Below, piece by piece: positions 7,646 to 17,020 of a stretch of 64,000 nt of DNA. Positions within the stretch are counted from its first letter, which is position 1, and each line of letters opens with the position of its first letter. The notes beneath the pieces were generated by a model, which was not told where the DNA came from, did not search any database, and was given only the letters and a program-made list of their open reading frames with translations. The stretch is from Alphaproteobacteria bacterium. Lineage in GTDB: Bacteria; Pseudomonadota; Alphaproteobacteria; Caulobacterales; Aquidulcibacteraceae. The DNA is taken from assembly GCA_027485915.1 (NCBI GenBank), contig JAIXQA010000063.1, forward strand, positions 1 to 64,000, written 5' to 3'. The translations under genes and the position numbers were made by a program.

Positions 7646-10096
7646 ATGAAAAACTTTCGTATCTTTTGGGCTTCATTAATCGCTATTTCGTGCGCGGTTG
7701 TGGCCTCCCAGTCCGTCTCAGCACAAGCGGTTCAGCAGACCAAAGGCGACTTCCAAGATAAGTTCCGCCAGCTTGACCCAGAAGATGCACCCACGCCCAA
7801 TGATTACCGCGCGGCTTCGGGTGCGCCAGGGCACAAATATTGGCAGCAAAAGGTCGATTATAAGATTCATGTGACCCTGAATGAGGGCACTAAGACCCTA
7901 AGTGGTTCGGCAGACATAACCTATACCAATAATTCGCCAGATACCCTTACCTATTTGTGGTTGATGCTGGACCAAAATGACGTCAAGAAAAACTCAATCG
8001 CCGAGCTGACGCAAACGACCGATGAAACAGGTCGGATTAGCTTCAATCAGGTCCGCCGTGCGCAAGCAATCCGTGATACAGAAGGAGGCTTCACCGTTAC
8101 GAAGGTGACGAATCCTTCCGGGTCCGGTCTCGTCTTTGATGTTGTTGATACCTTATTGCGGGTGGATTTAGTTGAACCTCTGAAACCCGGTCAAAGCGTT
8201 TCCTTCAAAGTGGATTGGACGTTGCCCATGCGTGATTCCCGCCTAATCGGCGGCCGCAATGGTTATGAGTGTTTCACCAAAGCCGATCAGGATGGCAATT
8301 GCATCTTCTTAGCGGCCCAATGGTTCCCCCGGGCAGCGGTCTATTCTGATTACGAAGGTTGGCACAATAAGAGCTTCTTGGGGCGGGGCGAGTTCACGCT
8401 GGAATTTGGCGATTATGAAGTTGCCATCACCGTCCCAGCTGATTTTGCGGTTTCATCGACCGGCGAATTGGTCAATTCAGGAGAAATCCTCTCGCCTGCC
8501 CAACAGGATCGTATGGCGAAAGCACGCGGCAGCTATCGCGACCCTGTCTATATTGTAACGCCGCAAGAAGCGGCGGCAGCTGAGAAAGCAAAAGCAACTG
8601 CCACCAAGACTTGGCGCTTTAAGGCGCAGAATGTGCGCGATTTTGCGTGGGCAGGCTCGCGCAAATTCATCTGGGATGCGATGGCGGTAAAGCAGCCTGA
8701 CGCCAACGATGTGATGGCCATGAGCTTTTTCCCAAAAGAGGGTGATCCCTTGTGGTCAGCTTATTCGACCAAAAGCATCGCGCACACGATCAACGTATAT
8801 GGTCGCATGACCTTTGCTTATCCCTATCCCGTGGCGCAATCGGTCAATGGCCCCGTTGGTGGCATGGAATATCCCATGATTACCTTCAATGGCCCCCGCC
8901 CTGAAAAGGATAGCGCCGGTAATCTGACTTATTCAGACCGGGCTAAATATGGCCTGATCAGCGTGATCATTCACGAGGTTGGCCACATTTGGTTCCCTAT
9001 GATCGTCAATTCGGATGAGCGTCAATGGACCTGGATGGATGAGGGCCTTAACACCTTTCTCCAATATGTGGCTGAGCAGGAATGGTCTGAGGCCTATCCG
9101 TCGCGCCGTGGCGACCCGCGTGACATCACCGAATATATGCGCTCCAGCAATCAAGTGCCCATCATGACGCAGTCTGACTCTGTTCAGCGTCTGGGCGACA
9201 ATGCTTATGGCAAGCCTGCAACCGCCTTGGTGGTCTTGCGGGAGACCGTTATTGGGCGAGCCCGTTTCGATCGGGCATTTAAGGAATATTCAAGCCGCTG
9301 GCGCTTTAAGCGACCAACCCCATATGATTTCTTCCGCACAATGGAAGAAAGCTCTGGCATCGATCTCGACTGGTTCTGGCGTGCTTGGTTCTATTCGACG
9401 GACCATGTGGATGTGAGTCTGACCGCTGTGCGCGAAGGCACGATCGACACACAAAACCCCGACATTGAATCAGCCCGCAAGATCGCAGAGCGCGATGCCA
9501 AGCCGATTGAGTTGGGGCAGCTCAATAATAAGGGCATGAAGACTTATGCCGATAATGACCCATCGGTGTTGGACTATTATGACCGCACCGATCCTTTGGC
9601 ACCTACTAAGGGCCAAAAGGCCCGTGCGGCGACTGCGCGAGCTGCACTTAGCCCCGAAGAGCGGGCCGTGCTGGATGTGATGGACCGGTTCTATATTGTG
9701 AGCCTCGAGAATAAAGGCGGCGCGGTATCGCCGGTGATCTTGAAGTTCACCTTTAAGGATGGAACCAGTGACACAGTCGCCATTCCAGCTGAAATCTGGC
9801 GCTATGACGCTCGCAAGGTAAATTGGACCTATATGACGCCAAAAGATGTGGTTCAGGTCGAACTTGATCCACGCCAAGAAACCGCCGACGTGGATCGGTC
9901 CAATAATTATTTCCCAACCCGGATCGAACCGACTCGTTTGGAAGTCTTTAAGGCCGCCCAAGGTCCACGCAATCTCATGCAGGACAATGACTTGGCGGTG
10001 AGCCAAGAGTCGATCCAAACCAAGCCAGCGGTTACACCAAAAGCGGGCACGGGTGCTGGGGCAGGGGCTGGAACAGGCACCCGCCCCAATCGCTAG
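7646..10096 (+). CDS. M1-family zinc metallopeptidase, exported
   Basis: An 816-residue predicted periplasmic aminopeptidase-like protein. It starts with a signal peptide (MKNFRIFWASLIAISCAVV, cleavage near VSAQA). The gluzincin motif HEVGH is at residues 443-447, and the third zinc ligand, Glu466 in WMDEGLNTF, is exactly 18 residues further, as in the M1 family. The exopeptidase motif appears as GGMEYPMI in place of GAMEN, so the N-terminal recognition may differ. The C-terminal end is a glycine/alanine-rich tail. I prefer the ATG at 7646 because it gives a clean signal peptide; a GTG at 7601 is possible. The next gene starts one base after the stop and is probably cotranscribed. Confidence 0.9.
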   Translation: MKNFRIFWASLIAISCAVVASQSVSAQAVQQTKGDFQDKFRQLDPEDAPTPNDYRAASGAPGHKYWQQKVDYKIHVTLNEGTKTLSGSADITYTNNSPDTLTYLWLMLDQNDVKKNSIAELTQTTDETGRISFNQVRRAQAIRDTEGGFTVTKVTNPSGSGLVFDVVDTLLRVDLVEPLKPGQSVSFKVDWTLPMRDSRLIGGRNGYECFTKADQDGNCIFLAAQWFPRAAVYSDYEGWHNKSFLGRGEFTLEFGDYEVAITVPADFAVSSTGELVNSGEILSPAQQDRMAKARGSYRDPVYIVTPQEAAAAEKAKATATKTWRFKAQNVRDFAWAGSRKFIWDAMAVKQPDANDVMAMSFFPKEGDPLWSAYSTKSIAHTINVYGRMTFAYPYPVAQSVNGPVGGMEYPMITFNGPRPEKDSAGNLTYSDRAKYGLISVIIHEVGHIWFPMIVNSDERQWTWMDEGLNTFLQYVAEQEWSEAYPSRRGDPRDITEYMRSSNQVPIMTQSDSVQRLGDNAYGKPATALVVLRETVIGRARFDRAFKEYSSRWRFKRPTPYDFFRTMEESSGIDLDWFWRAWFYSTDHVDVSLTAVREGTIDTQNPDIESARKIAERDAKPIELGQLNNKGMKTYADNDPSVLDYYDRTDPLAPTKGQKARAATARAALSPEERAVLDVMDRFYIVSLENKGGAVSPVILKFTFKDGTSDTVAIPAEIWRYDARKVNWTYMTPKDVVQVELDPRQETADVDRSNNYFPTRIEPTRLEVFKAAQGPRNLMQDNDLAVSQESIQTKPAVTPKAGTGAGAGAGTGTRPNR

Positions 10097-10097
10097 G

Positions 10098-10595
10098 ATG
10101 AAGCGCGCAACGCTTGCAGGACTGGGGTTGCTGGCTATGCTTTTTGCCAGTAGCCCCGTCCTTGCTCATCGGATTGAGGCGGCCTTGAGTGTGGTGGAGG
10201 TCAACCCATCCAGCGGTGTGTTAGAGATCACCCACAGGCTTTATGCCCACGATCTTGAGCATGCTCTGGATCTTGGCGCAGTTGGTGCTGGCTATTTCGA
10301 AACATCGGAAGGCCAAGCGGCTATTAAAGCCTATTGTGAGCGGCAATTTTTCATTGGTGACGGGCAGGGCAGGATCATACCGATCCAGTTTATTGGCGCG
10401 GAACTGTCGGGTGACTTGCTCTATGTATATTTTGAAGCTGGCCGCTATCGAGGCCGTGCGCTGACACTGGATTCCAATTTGCTGCAAGACTTCACCGAAG
10501 CACAAGTCAACCAGATCAATTTGCGTCGCGCTGGCAAGACGGTTTCGGCGCGCTTTCAGACCGGTACGCCAGCCAAGCTCATGAACTTACCGTAA
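10098..10595 (+). CDS. DUF6702-family secreted protein
   Basis: A 165-residue protein with a signal peptide (MKRATLAGLGLLAMLFASS, cleavage after LAHR-like VLA) and the pattern of the DUF6702 family: an early HRIEAALSVVEVNP strand, ITHRLYAHDLEHAL, a central CERQFFI and a C-terminal INLRRAGK. The start codon follows the M1 peptidase stop by one base, so the two are translationally linked. DUF6702 proteins often accompany M1 peptidases; what they do is unknown. An in-frame start at 10053 inside the peptidase gene is rejected because it would place residues before the signal peptide. Confidence 0.82.
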   Translation: MKRATLAGLGLLAMLFASSPVLAHRIEAALSVVEVNPSSGVLEITHRLYAHDLEHALDLGAVGAGYFETSEGQAAIKAYCERQFFIGDGQGRIIPIQFIGAELSGDLLYVYFEAGRYRGRALTLDSNLLQDFTEAQVNQINLRRAGKTVSARFQTGTPAKLMNLP

Positions 10596-10670
10596 CAAGC
10601 CATATCTGCTCTGCGCAATGGGATGGAGTTGGACCTTTCCTTTTGCTGCGAAAGGTCTCATTTAAGGCCT

Positions 10671-11636
10671 ATGGTTACGCTCATCGATACCCAAGCCAAG
10701 CGCGCCGCGCGCCACCCTGAAAAGCAAAAACGGCCCGACAGCGTCGTCCTGCGAAAACCGGAGTGGATCCGTGTCCGGGCTCCGGGTGGTGAAGTCTATG
10801 AGCAGACCCGCGCCATCGTCAAAGAAAACCGCCTCGTCACGGTGTGTGAAGAGGCCGGCTGCCCCAATATTGGAGAATGCTGGAGTAAGAAGCACGCAAC
10901 CATGATGATCATGGGTGATACGTGCACGCGCGCCTGTTCCTTCTGTAATGTCAAGACCGGCAAGCCAAACGCCCTTGACCCTGACGAGCCTGCCAATGTT
11001 GCCAAAGCCGTTGCCACGATGGGTTTGGAGCATGTGGTCATTACGTCGGTAGACCGTGATGATTTGGATGATGGGGGGGCGTCTCATTTCGTGGAGACAA
11101 TCCAAGCGATCCGGTCTGCGACTCCGCATACAACGATTGAAATCCTGACCCCCGACTTTTTGCGCAAGGCAGGGGCCGCTGAAGCTGTGATTGATGCCAA
11201 GCCAGATGTGTTCAACCACAATCTGGAAACCGTTCCCCGCCTCTATCTCTCTATCCGTCCGGGCGCGCGCTATTATGCCTCCCTGCGTTTGCTGGAACGG
11301 GTCAAGGAGCGCGACCCGACCCAATTCACCAAGTCAGGATTGATGGTTGGTCTCGGGGAGACCAAGGAAGAGGTCATGCAGGTGATGGACGATATGCGCT
11401 CTGCGGGTGTCGATTTCCTCACCATTGGCCAATATTTGCAGCCAACCCGCAAACATGCCCCGGTTGACCGCTTTGTAACGCCGCAAGAATTTGAAGCCTA
11501 TGAGACGATCGCCTTGTCCAAGGGCTTTCTGATCGTGTCAGCTTCACCGCTTACGCGCTCGAGCCACCATGCCGGGGAAGATTTTGCGCGCCTCAAAGCT
11601 GCCCGCGAGGCACGTCAGGATCACATTGGATCGTGA
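10671..11636 (+). CDS. lipA: Lipoyl synthase
   Basis: A 321-residue radical-SAM enzyme that inserts two sulfurs into the octanoyl chain on lipoyl domains of E2 and H proteins. Both iron-sulfur motifs are intact: [12 protein letters not shown] for the auxiliary cluster that donates sulfur and [10 protein letters not shown] for the SAM cluster. The C-terminal RSSHHAGE is also typical. I chose the ATG at 10671 ([10 protein letters not shown]), because the upstream 16 codons look non-coding. Its partner lipB is 38 kb away in this same window (49556). The next gene overlaps the stop by four bases (GTGA). Confidence 0.97.
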   Translation: MVTLIDTQAKRAARHPEKQKRPDSVVLRKPEWIRVRAPGGEVYEQTRAIVKENRLVTVCEEAGCPNIGECWSKKHATMMIMGDTCTRACSFCNVKTGKPNALDPDEPANVAKAVATMGLEHVVITSVDRDDLDDGGASHFVETIQAIRSATPHTTIEILTPDFLRKAGAAEAVIDAKPDVFNHNLETVPRLYLSIRPGARYYASLRLLERVKERDPTQFTKSGLMVGLGETKEEVMQVMDDMRSAGVDFLTIGQYLQPTRKHAPVDRFVTPQEFEAYETIALSKGFLIVSASPLTRSSHHAGEDFARLKAAREARQDHIGS

Positions 11637-12085
11637 GTCGGTTTGAGACCATCGAACTTTTGCCCTTTGCGCCAGATGATCTTCTGTCATTGGTCAGCGA
11701 TGTACCTGCATATTCGCGCATTCTGCCTTGGGTGAAGGCCTCTCGTATTTCCCAACTCAAACAAACGCCTGATGGTCGCTATTTCGTTGGCGAGGCGGTC
11801 GTGGGCTATAAAGCGTTTCGGGCACAATTTTCCACCCATGTCGATGTCGACGAAAAAGTGCGCACGGTCACAACCCGCTTGATCCAAGGGCCTTTCCGCT
11901 CACTGAAATGTGTCTGGGGCTTTCGACCAAGCGAGTCTGGAACTTTGATTGATTTGAGCTTGGATTTTGAGTTTTCTGAACCATTTTTGGCCGAACTTCT
12001 CCGCGCCAATATGGATAAAGCTGTTTCCAAGCTGATTATGGCCTTCACAGAAGAGGCCAAAAGGCGCTACTCCCCCATAGGATAG
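11633..12085 (+). CDS. COQ10/RatA-like START-domain protein
   Basis: A 150-residue SRPBCC (START-like) protein of the COQ10/RatA family, which binds ubiquinone or related lipids and supports respiratory electron transport. Visible family features are [20 protein letters not shown] near the N-terminus, the [13 protein letters not shown] stretch and a C-terminal [20 protein letters not shown] helix. It starts with GTG overlapping the lipA stop, an arrangement found in many alphaproteobacteria. Annotation as the RatA toxin in gamma-proteobacteria is less likely in this context. Confidence 0.88.
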   Translation: MSRFETIELLPFAPDDLLSLVSDVPAYSRILPWVKASRISQLKQTPDGRYFVGEAVVGYKAFRAQFSTHVDVDEKVRTVTTRLIQGPFRSLKCVWGFRPSESGTLIDLSLDFEFSEPFLAELLRANMDKAVSKLIMAFTEEAKRRYSPIG

Positions 12086-12111
12086 AGAAGCACGAGATTG
12101 GAGAGCGCTGC

Positions 12112-14403
12112 GTGACAGATGCGGTTTTGAATGACCAAGTTCCAGCGCCGCAACCTGCGCCTTCGCCACTGATGAAGTCGGTTTCCTGGCTCTATCCGGC
12201 CACGACATTTCTCTCTGCCGCGCTTCTTTTCACCCTGCAGCCGCTGTTTGCGAAAATGTTGACGCCAATGATGGGGGGGACGCCGGCTGTTTGGAATACC
12301 GCCCTTGTCTTCTATCAAGGCGCGCTGCTGATCGGCTATCTCTATGCCCATTTGATCGCCACACATTTACGCCCGCGCCATCAACTGATGGTACATGCTG
12401 GTGTGTTGGTGTTTGGGCTGTTGTTTTTGCCCATCCATGTTTCTGGTTTGGTTGGAACCCCAAATGTCGAAAGCCCAGTAGGCTGGACTTTGGGTGCCCT
12501 GCTATTGTCGCTCGGGGGGCCGATCATTGCGATTTCGGCAACAGCACCCCTCATCCAAGCTTGGCGTGCGCGCTTGGGCGATGCGGTCGACCCCTATCGT
12601 CTCTATGCAGCCTCTAACCTCGGAAGCTTTGCCGCACTAGCAGCCTTTCCCTTCCTCATTGAGCCCATGATTGGGGCAAAGCTTCAGTCGGTCGTTTGGG
12701 CGATTGGCTACATCGTCCTGATGCTGGCCTTGATCGTTTCCATTTATGCCGTGCCTGCCGACAGCCAAGCTCCAAAAGAAACCGCATTACGCAAGACAAC
12801 TTGGCTTGAGCGCTTTACTTGGGTTGCTTTTGCTGCCCCGCCATCAGCCCTACTTGTCGCGGTCACAACCCATTTGACGACCGATGTGGCTTCAGTCCCG
12901 TTGTTGTGGATCCCGCCACTGGCGCTCTTTTTATTGACCTTCGTCATCGCCTTTTCCGCGATTGGCGATCGTATTGCAGAAGGTGCGGCGCCCCTCAAAT
13001 TTATGGTGGTCTTTTTGTTGGCCGCGATTATGGCGTCGGATGCGGATGGCGGTCTCAAGGGCCTGTTGATCCATCTAACCGCCTTTTTTCTTATCGTGCT
13101 ATGCTGCCACCTAGAACTGGCGGTGCGGCGACCAGAGCCGGCACGCCTCACGGAATTTTATCTTTGGATGTCGCTCGGCGGCGTTTTGGGTGGGGCGGCA
13201 ACGGCACTTCTGGCTCCCGTCTTGCTCAATACCACCATTGAGTACCATTTAGCGCTGGTTGCAGCGCTTGCGGTCGCATCTTGGCAACGCGCGAATTTGA
13301 AATGGGCACTGCCAGCTGTTGCGATCACACTTGGCGTTGCCGCAGTTTACCAAAATTCGTTTGATGCCTTTTTGTGGCTTGATGAGCATTTCCCTATCAA
13401 AGGTGCGGCAGAAGGAACCGATTCCGACTTCTGGCGTGGCGTTCTTTTGATTGATCGGCCAGAGTTTGCTGGCGCAATCTTGTGCTCCGTCCTCGCATTG
13501 GCCGCATTATTGGCGTCACGTTCGGCACCCATTGTGGCCGCGATCGGCGGGGTGGCCCTATTGTTACCGGTTCTCACGGAAGATGGCGATGGGGTCCAAT
13601 TCCGCGAGCGCAGCTTCTTTGGCGTGCTTGAAATTGAAGACAGTGGTGAAGCCCCAACAGGTTGGCGCTACCTCTCCCACGGCACCACGTTGCATGGCGT
13701 GATGAGTTTAGACCCCAATCGCAATCGCGAGCCAATGTCTTATTATTATCGCGAGACGCCCATCGGCTCCTTGTTTGAAGAAGCCACGAATGCCAAGCCC
13801 AGCACGTTGCACGCGGGCGTCATTGGGCTCGGCATGGGCTCCTCGACCTGTTACGCCAAGCCTGGCCAGACTTGGAAAGTGTTTGAGATCGACCAAGACG
13901 TAGTGCGCGCCGCAACCGATCCAAACCTTGTTGGTTTTGTGAACCGCTGCGCGCCGGACGCCGAAATTATCTTAGGCGATGCACGCCTGCAGATGCAGAG
14001 CCAGCCAGATAATTGGTTTGATATTCTGTTGGTTGATGCCTTTTCCTCAGACGCCATTCCAACCCATATGATCACGCAAGAAGCCATTGGCTCTTTCATG
14101 AAAAAGATGGCACCCGATGGGATTATGATCGTCCATATCTCCAACCGCTATCTGGATCTGGGTCGCATTGTCTCCGATGCCGCCCATAAGCTGGGCTATG
14201 CTGCGATGGAGGGCAATCGCGATGGGGCGGCGGATAATCCCAATGCCGACACCAGTGTCCGCGTCGTCGTTATTGCAAAAACGCCCGAGCGTTTAGCGCG
14301 TTACGCACTGCCCATGTGGCAACTCACCATGCCACCCAAAGAACCAAAACCCTGGACCGACGACCATACGGATATTTTGCGGGCCATCATGCCGGATGAG
14401 TGA
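12112..14403 (+). CDS. Fused MFS/spermidine synthase-like membrane protein
   Basis: A 763-residue protein. Residues about 20-500 hold some ten or more membrane helices (first: SWLYPATTFLSAALLFTLQP). Residues about 560-760 form a Rossmann domain related to spermidine synthase: VIGLGMGSSTCYAKPG is the SAM/dcSAM-binding loop, VFEIDQDVV the acidic ribose-binding residue and LVDAFSSDAIPTHM replaces the catalytic DSTDP of true spermidine synthases. It is therefore probably not a polyamine synthase, and its substrate is unknown. Translation seems to start at GTG 12112, 26 bases after the COQ10-like gene, so it may belong to the same transcript. Confidence 0.82.
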   Translation: MTDAVLNDQVPAPQPAPSPLMKSVSWLYPATTFLSAALLFTLQPLFAKMLTPMMGGTPAVWNTALVFYQGALLIGYLYAHLIATHLRPRHQLMVHAGVLVFGLLFLPIHVSGLVGTPNVESPVGWTLGALLLSLGGPIIAISATAPLIQAWRARLGDAVDPYRLYAASNLGSFAALAAFPFLIEPMIGAKLQSVVWAIGYIVLMLALIVSIYAVPADSQAPKETALRKTTWLERFTWVAFAAPPSALLVAVTTHLTTDVASVPLLWIPPLALFLLTFVIAFSAIGDRIAEGAAPLKFMVVFLLAAIMASDADGGLKGLLIHLTAFFLIVLCCHLELAVRRPEPARLTEFYLWMSLGGVLGGAATALLAPVLLNTTIEYHLALVAALAVASWQRANLKWALPAVAITLGVAAVYQNSFDAFLWLDEHFPIKGAAEGTDSDFWRGVLLIDRPEFAGAILCSVLALAALLASRSAPIVAAIGGVALLLPVLTEDGDGVQFRERSFFGVLEIEDSGEAPTGWRYLSHGTTLHGVMSLDPNRNREPMSYYYRETPIGSLFEEATNAKPSTLHAGVIGLGMGSSTCYAKPGQTWKVFEIDQDVVRAATDPNLVGFVNRCAPDAEIILGDARLQMQSQPDNWFDILLVDAFSSDAIPTHMITQEAIGSFMKKMAPDGIMIVHISNRYLDLGRIVSDAAHKLGYAAMEGNRDGAADNPNADTSVRVVVIAKTPERLARYALPMWQLTMPPKEPKPWTDDHTDILRAIMPDE

Positions 14404-14664
14404 GGTGTGTGTCTTCGCCTGCGAAGTGGGGGAGGACAATGCCGCCCAACCCGCAGCAGTTACGCCTACCACCTCGAATAGATGCGCGGTTAGTGGCCCA
14501 CGCGGTCCTTCTGGTGCGTCCAAGCGCGCTACCGATAAAGTGTGTGAAGCGAGGCGTTCAGCCAGTCTAAGTGGAATAGTATTCAAGAAAGCTGAGTTCC
14601 TATTAAAAAGACACTCAGTATCGTGGATCGTCTTGCAAATGACTAAGTTTTGGGGGCATCGGAC
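14404..14664. other. Intergenic stretch with a short hairpin
   Basis: No gene is supported. A hairpin CTTCGC-ct-GCGAAG (14412-14425) lies just after the stop of the previous gene but has no T-tract. GGGGG at 14652-14656 serves as a likely ribosome binding site for the lipoprotein gene that follows. An open frame of about 90 codons runs through the stretch but has no recognisable content. Confidence 0.45.
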
Positions 14665-15051
14665 GTGACAACCAAAACAGTATTTCACTATGCCTGCATT
14701 CTAGGTGCTTTGAGTTTGATAGGGTGTGGGCGACCGCCTTCAACATCCAACGGACCGGACTTAGAATTTGTGGACAACTCGATGCAAGAAATATCGTCTT
14801 GCATTGCTGCCGGGCGTGACTGCGCGATCACCCCAATCCCATCGGCTGGCAGTATGACGCCCGCTCTTCGCGATGAATGCTTTAAACACATCTAGAAGCT
14901 GACTGTTCAAATCGAGGGAACGGTCGCCAGAACTGAGATTGTCTGTATGGCCAAGGGCTTGCGGGTCAATGCTGTGGCAGAAGCCGACAGTTCGATCCGG
15001 ACAGGAGTACTCGGGCGTCCTGTTGCGACGTTACGAGTTGAAGCCCGCTAA
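14665..15051 (+). pseudogene. Lipoprotein gene interrupted by an in-frame amber codon
   Basis: Starting from GTG 14665, preceded by GGGGG eight bases upstream, the frame encodes a lipoprotein signal with lipobox LSLIGC and a mature part of about 55 residues up to TAG at 14893-14895. The same frame then stays open for 51 further codons, to TAA at 15049-15051, with protein-like content (LTVQIEGTVARTEIV, then GRPVATLRVEAR). The TAA overlaps the stop of the convergent pncC gene, so the full frame fills the gap exactly. A single change (TAG from CAG or a similar codon) explains it. It may be a nonsense mutation, a sequencing error or a genuine short lipoprotein. No family is recognised. Confidence 0.6.
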
Positions 15052-15548
15052 GCCTCCAAGCCATCCTGCAACATGCGCAGCGCGACGCGGACGGCTTCGA
15101 GCCGCACTTTTTCGCGGCCAATATCGCCAAACAAATGCTCTTCATGGCGGATGGAGTGGTTTTCCCGCGCGCTGGCGAAATGGACGAGGCCGACGGGTTT
15201 CATGCCCGTACCGCCACCAGGTCCTGCAATGCCCGTAATCGCCACGCTGAGATTTGCCCGGCTTTCGTGCAGCGCGCCTTCAGCTAAGGCCCGCGCGACG
15301 GGTTCAGATACCGCACCAAAATCTGCCAAAAGGTCGCCCGGCACATGCAACATTTCTTCCTTGGCGCGGTTGGAATAGACGACAAAGCCACGCTCAAACA
15401 CGGCAGAAGAGCCTGCAATCTCGGTCAAAAGGGCGGCGACCAAGCCGCCGGTGCAGCTTTCAGCCGTGGTGATTTTAATGCCGCGCGCTTCAGCGTCCCC
15501 GATCAGCAGGCGGGCTGCCATGACGAGGTCTTGGGGGAAAATCGACAT
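15048..15548 (-). CDS. pncC: Nicotinamide-nucleotide amidase (CinA C-terminal family)
   Basis: A 166-residue CinA-C domain protein, which deamidates nicotinamide mononucleotide in the pyridine-nucleotide salvage cycle. Family features: TTAESCTGGLVAALLT with the catalytic serine, the YSNRAKEEML segment, and TGIAGPGGGT followed by KPVGLVHFA. It lacks the N-terminal MoCF-like domain of full CinA, as is usual in alphaproteobacteria. It lies ten bases downstream of ispDF on the same strand, a common arrangement. Its stop codon overlaps that of the convergent broken lipoprotein gene. Confidence 0.92.
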   Translation of the reverse strand: MSIFPQDLVMAARLLIGDAEARGIKITTAESCTGGLVAALLTEIAGSSAVFERGFVVYSNRAKEEMLHVPGDLLADFGAVSEPVARALAEGALHESRANLSVAITGIAGPGGGTGMKPVGLVHFASARENHSIRHEEHLFGDIGREKVRLEAVRVALRMLQDGLEA

Positions 15549-15558
15549 GGATGCGATC

Positions 15559-16788
15559 CTAAGTTAGAGCAGTGCCAAAATCGGCGGGCAGTAGGATGGT
15601 AGCAGTGGCTTGGGCAGCAATGCCTTCGGCACGTCCGGTAAAGCCCATGCCTTCTGTCGTGGTGGCTTTGACCGAAACCTGTGTCTCGCGCAGGCCCAAA
15701 AGTTCAGCGGTTTTTCGAACCATGGCTTCGCGATGGGGGCCAATCTTGGGTCGCTCACAGATGATGGTCAGGTCAATATGATTGATTACCCCACCCACAG
15801 ACTTCACCATAGTGCCCGCATGGGCCAGAAAAATGCTAGAGGCCGCGCCGCGCCATTGCGGGTCTGTCGGAGGAAAGTGCTTGCCAATGTCGCCAGCCGA
15901 TAAAGCCCCATAAATTGCATCTGCCAAACTGTGCCACGCCACATCGGCATCTGAATGACCAGCGAGCCCATGCGTATGGGGCACTGCCACGCCACACAAG
16001 GTCACAAACGTCCCCGACGCGAACTTATGCGCATCAAAGCCAGAGCCAATGCGGGGAAGAAGCGGTTGGACAAGTAAGCGCGTCATGCGGTCAAAATCCT
16101 CTGGCCAAGTTATCTTTTCAAGCTCTGGACTTCCGCCAACCACTTCCACCTGCGCTCCAAAAGCTTTGGCGACAGCCACATCATCCAGCGGCACTTGGTC
16201 AGCTGGCAAAGCGGCATAAGCAGCCTGGATCAAGCTTGCCCGAAAGGCTTGCGGGGTCTGGATACGTACCAGTCCCTCGCGAGGATGGGCTTGCTCGACT
16301 TGGCATTCCTGTGTCAGCCATAGAGCGTCTGCGATGGCGATGCCTGGTGCCGCCCCATCTGCGCCAGCCTCTAGGGCCACAAAAAGGCGGTCCAGAATCT
16401 TCTGGTTCAGGCCCGGACGTGCAGCATCATGGATGAAGCAATAGTTTGTCTCAAAACCTTGTGCAGCGCTTAGGCCATTGGCCACGGACTGCGTGCGCGT
16501 TGCCCCAGCGTCTGCAAGACTAATCTCAATTCCGTCTGCACAGGCCATAACCCGCGCGCGCATTTCAGGCGCGCACACAACGATAATTCCACCAAACCGG
16601 GGATCGCGGCTGAAAGCTTCAAGGCTATAGCGCAGGATTGGTTTGCCACCCAAGGACTGAAATTGCTTGGGCAAGCCTGCATCATCGTCCCCAGAAACTG
16701 AGAAAGCGGCCTGTTTTGCGCGCGTCCCAGTTCCGCCGGCAACAAGGATCGCGGCCGCCAAAGGGGGGGAGGATGGGAACTGGGACAT
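15559..16788 (-). CDS. ispDF: Bifunctional IspD/IspF of the MEP isoprenoid pathway
   Basis: A 409-residue fusion. The N-terminal half (to about 235) is 2-C-methyl-D-erythritol 4-phosphate cytidylyltransferase (IspD), with the CTP loop AILVAGGTGTRAKQ and HDAARPGLN. The C-terminal half is the 2,4-cyclodiphosphate synthase IspF, with the metal motif GSGFDAHKF, the GLAGHSDADV stretch and KATTTEGMGFTGR near the end. The two act two steps apart in isoprenoid synthesis; the fusion is common in alphaproteobacteria. The IspD part has a longer insertion after the CTP loop (KQAAFSVSGDDDAGLP). It is divergent from ntrB across about 230 bases. Confidence 0.95.
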   Translation of the reverse strand: MSQFPSSPPLAAAILVAGGTGTRAKQAAFSVSGDDDAGLPKQFQSLGGKPILRYSLEAFSRDPRFGGIIVVCAPEMRARVMACADGIEISLADAGATRTQSVANGLSAAQGFETNYCFIHDAARPGLNQKILDRLFVALEAGADGAAPGIAIADALWLTQECQVEQAHPREGLVRIQTPQAFRASLIQAAYAALPADQVPLDDVAVAKAFGAQVEVVGGSPELEKITWPEDFDRMTRLLVQPLLPRIGSGFDAHKFASGTFVTLCGVAVPHTHGLAGHSDADVAWHSLADAIYGALSAGDIGKHFPPTDPQWRGAASSIFLAHAGTMVKSVGGVINHIDLTIICERPKIGPHREAMVRKTAELLGLRETQVSVKATTTEGMGFTGRAEGIAAQATATILLPADFGTALT

Positions 16789-17020
16789 AAGATGGACCTT
16801 AGCCAGTTTGGACCTGACACTCCAGCCTCTTTGCCCGCTATAGCCGGAAGTTGGCGACGGACTCAGAATTGACCGCTGGGCGGTTGAGATGGGGCATTCG
16901 CCGCAAACAGGCTAAAAAATGAGCAATTAGAGATTAAAAAACTTGCAATAAACATTATGTGAGGCGCTGTTTTGACGTAGTCTGCCATTTATGTAAGCAT
17001 CATGCTCTAACCAATTGGAA

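Noticed and set aside
9470-10018. 182-codon open frame on the minus strand opposite the M1 peptidase
   Set aside because: It mirrors the peptidase gene and has no start signal or family features.
10662-11324. 220-codon open frame on the minus strand opposite lipA
   Set aside because: lipA is certain on the plus strand; the antisense frame is explained by its codon bias and has no recognisable domain.
14893-14895. Amber codon recoded as an amino acid across the genome
   Set aside because: TAG ends several clear genes in the window (HTH-RibB, M1 peptidase, ntrX, complex I subunit), so it is a normal stop here.
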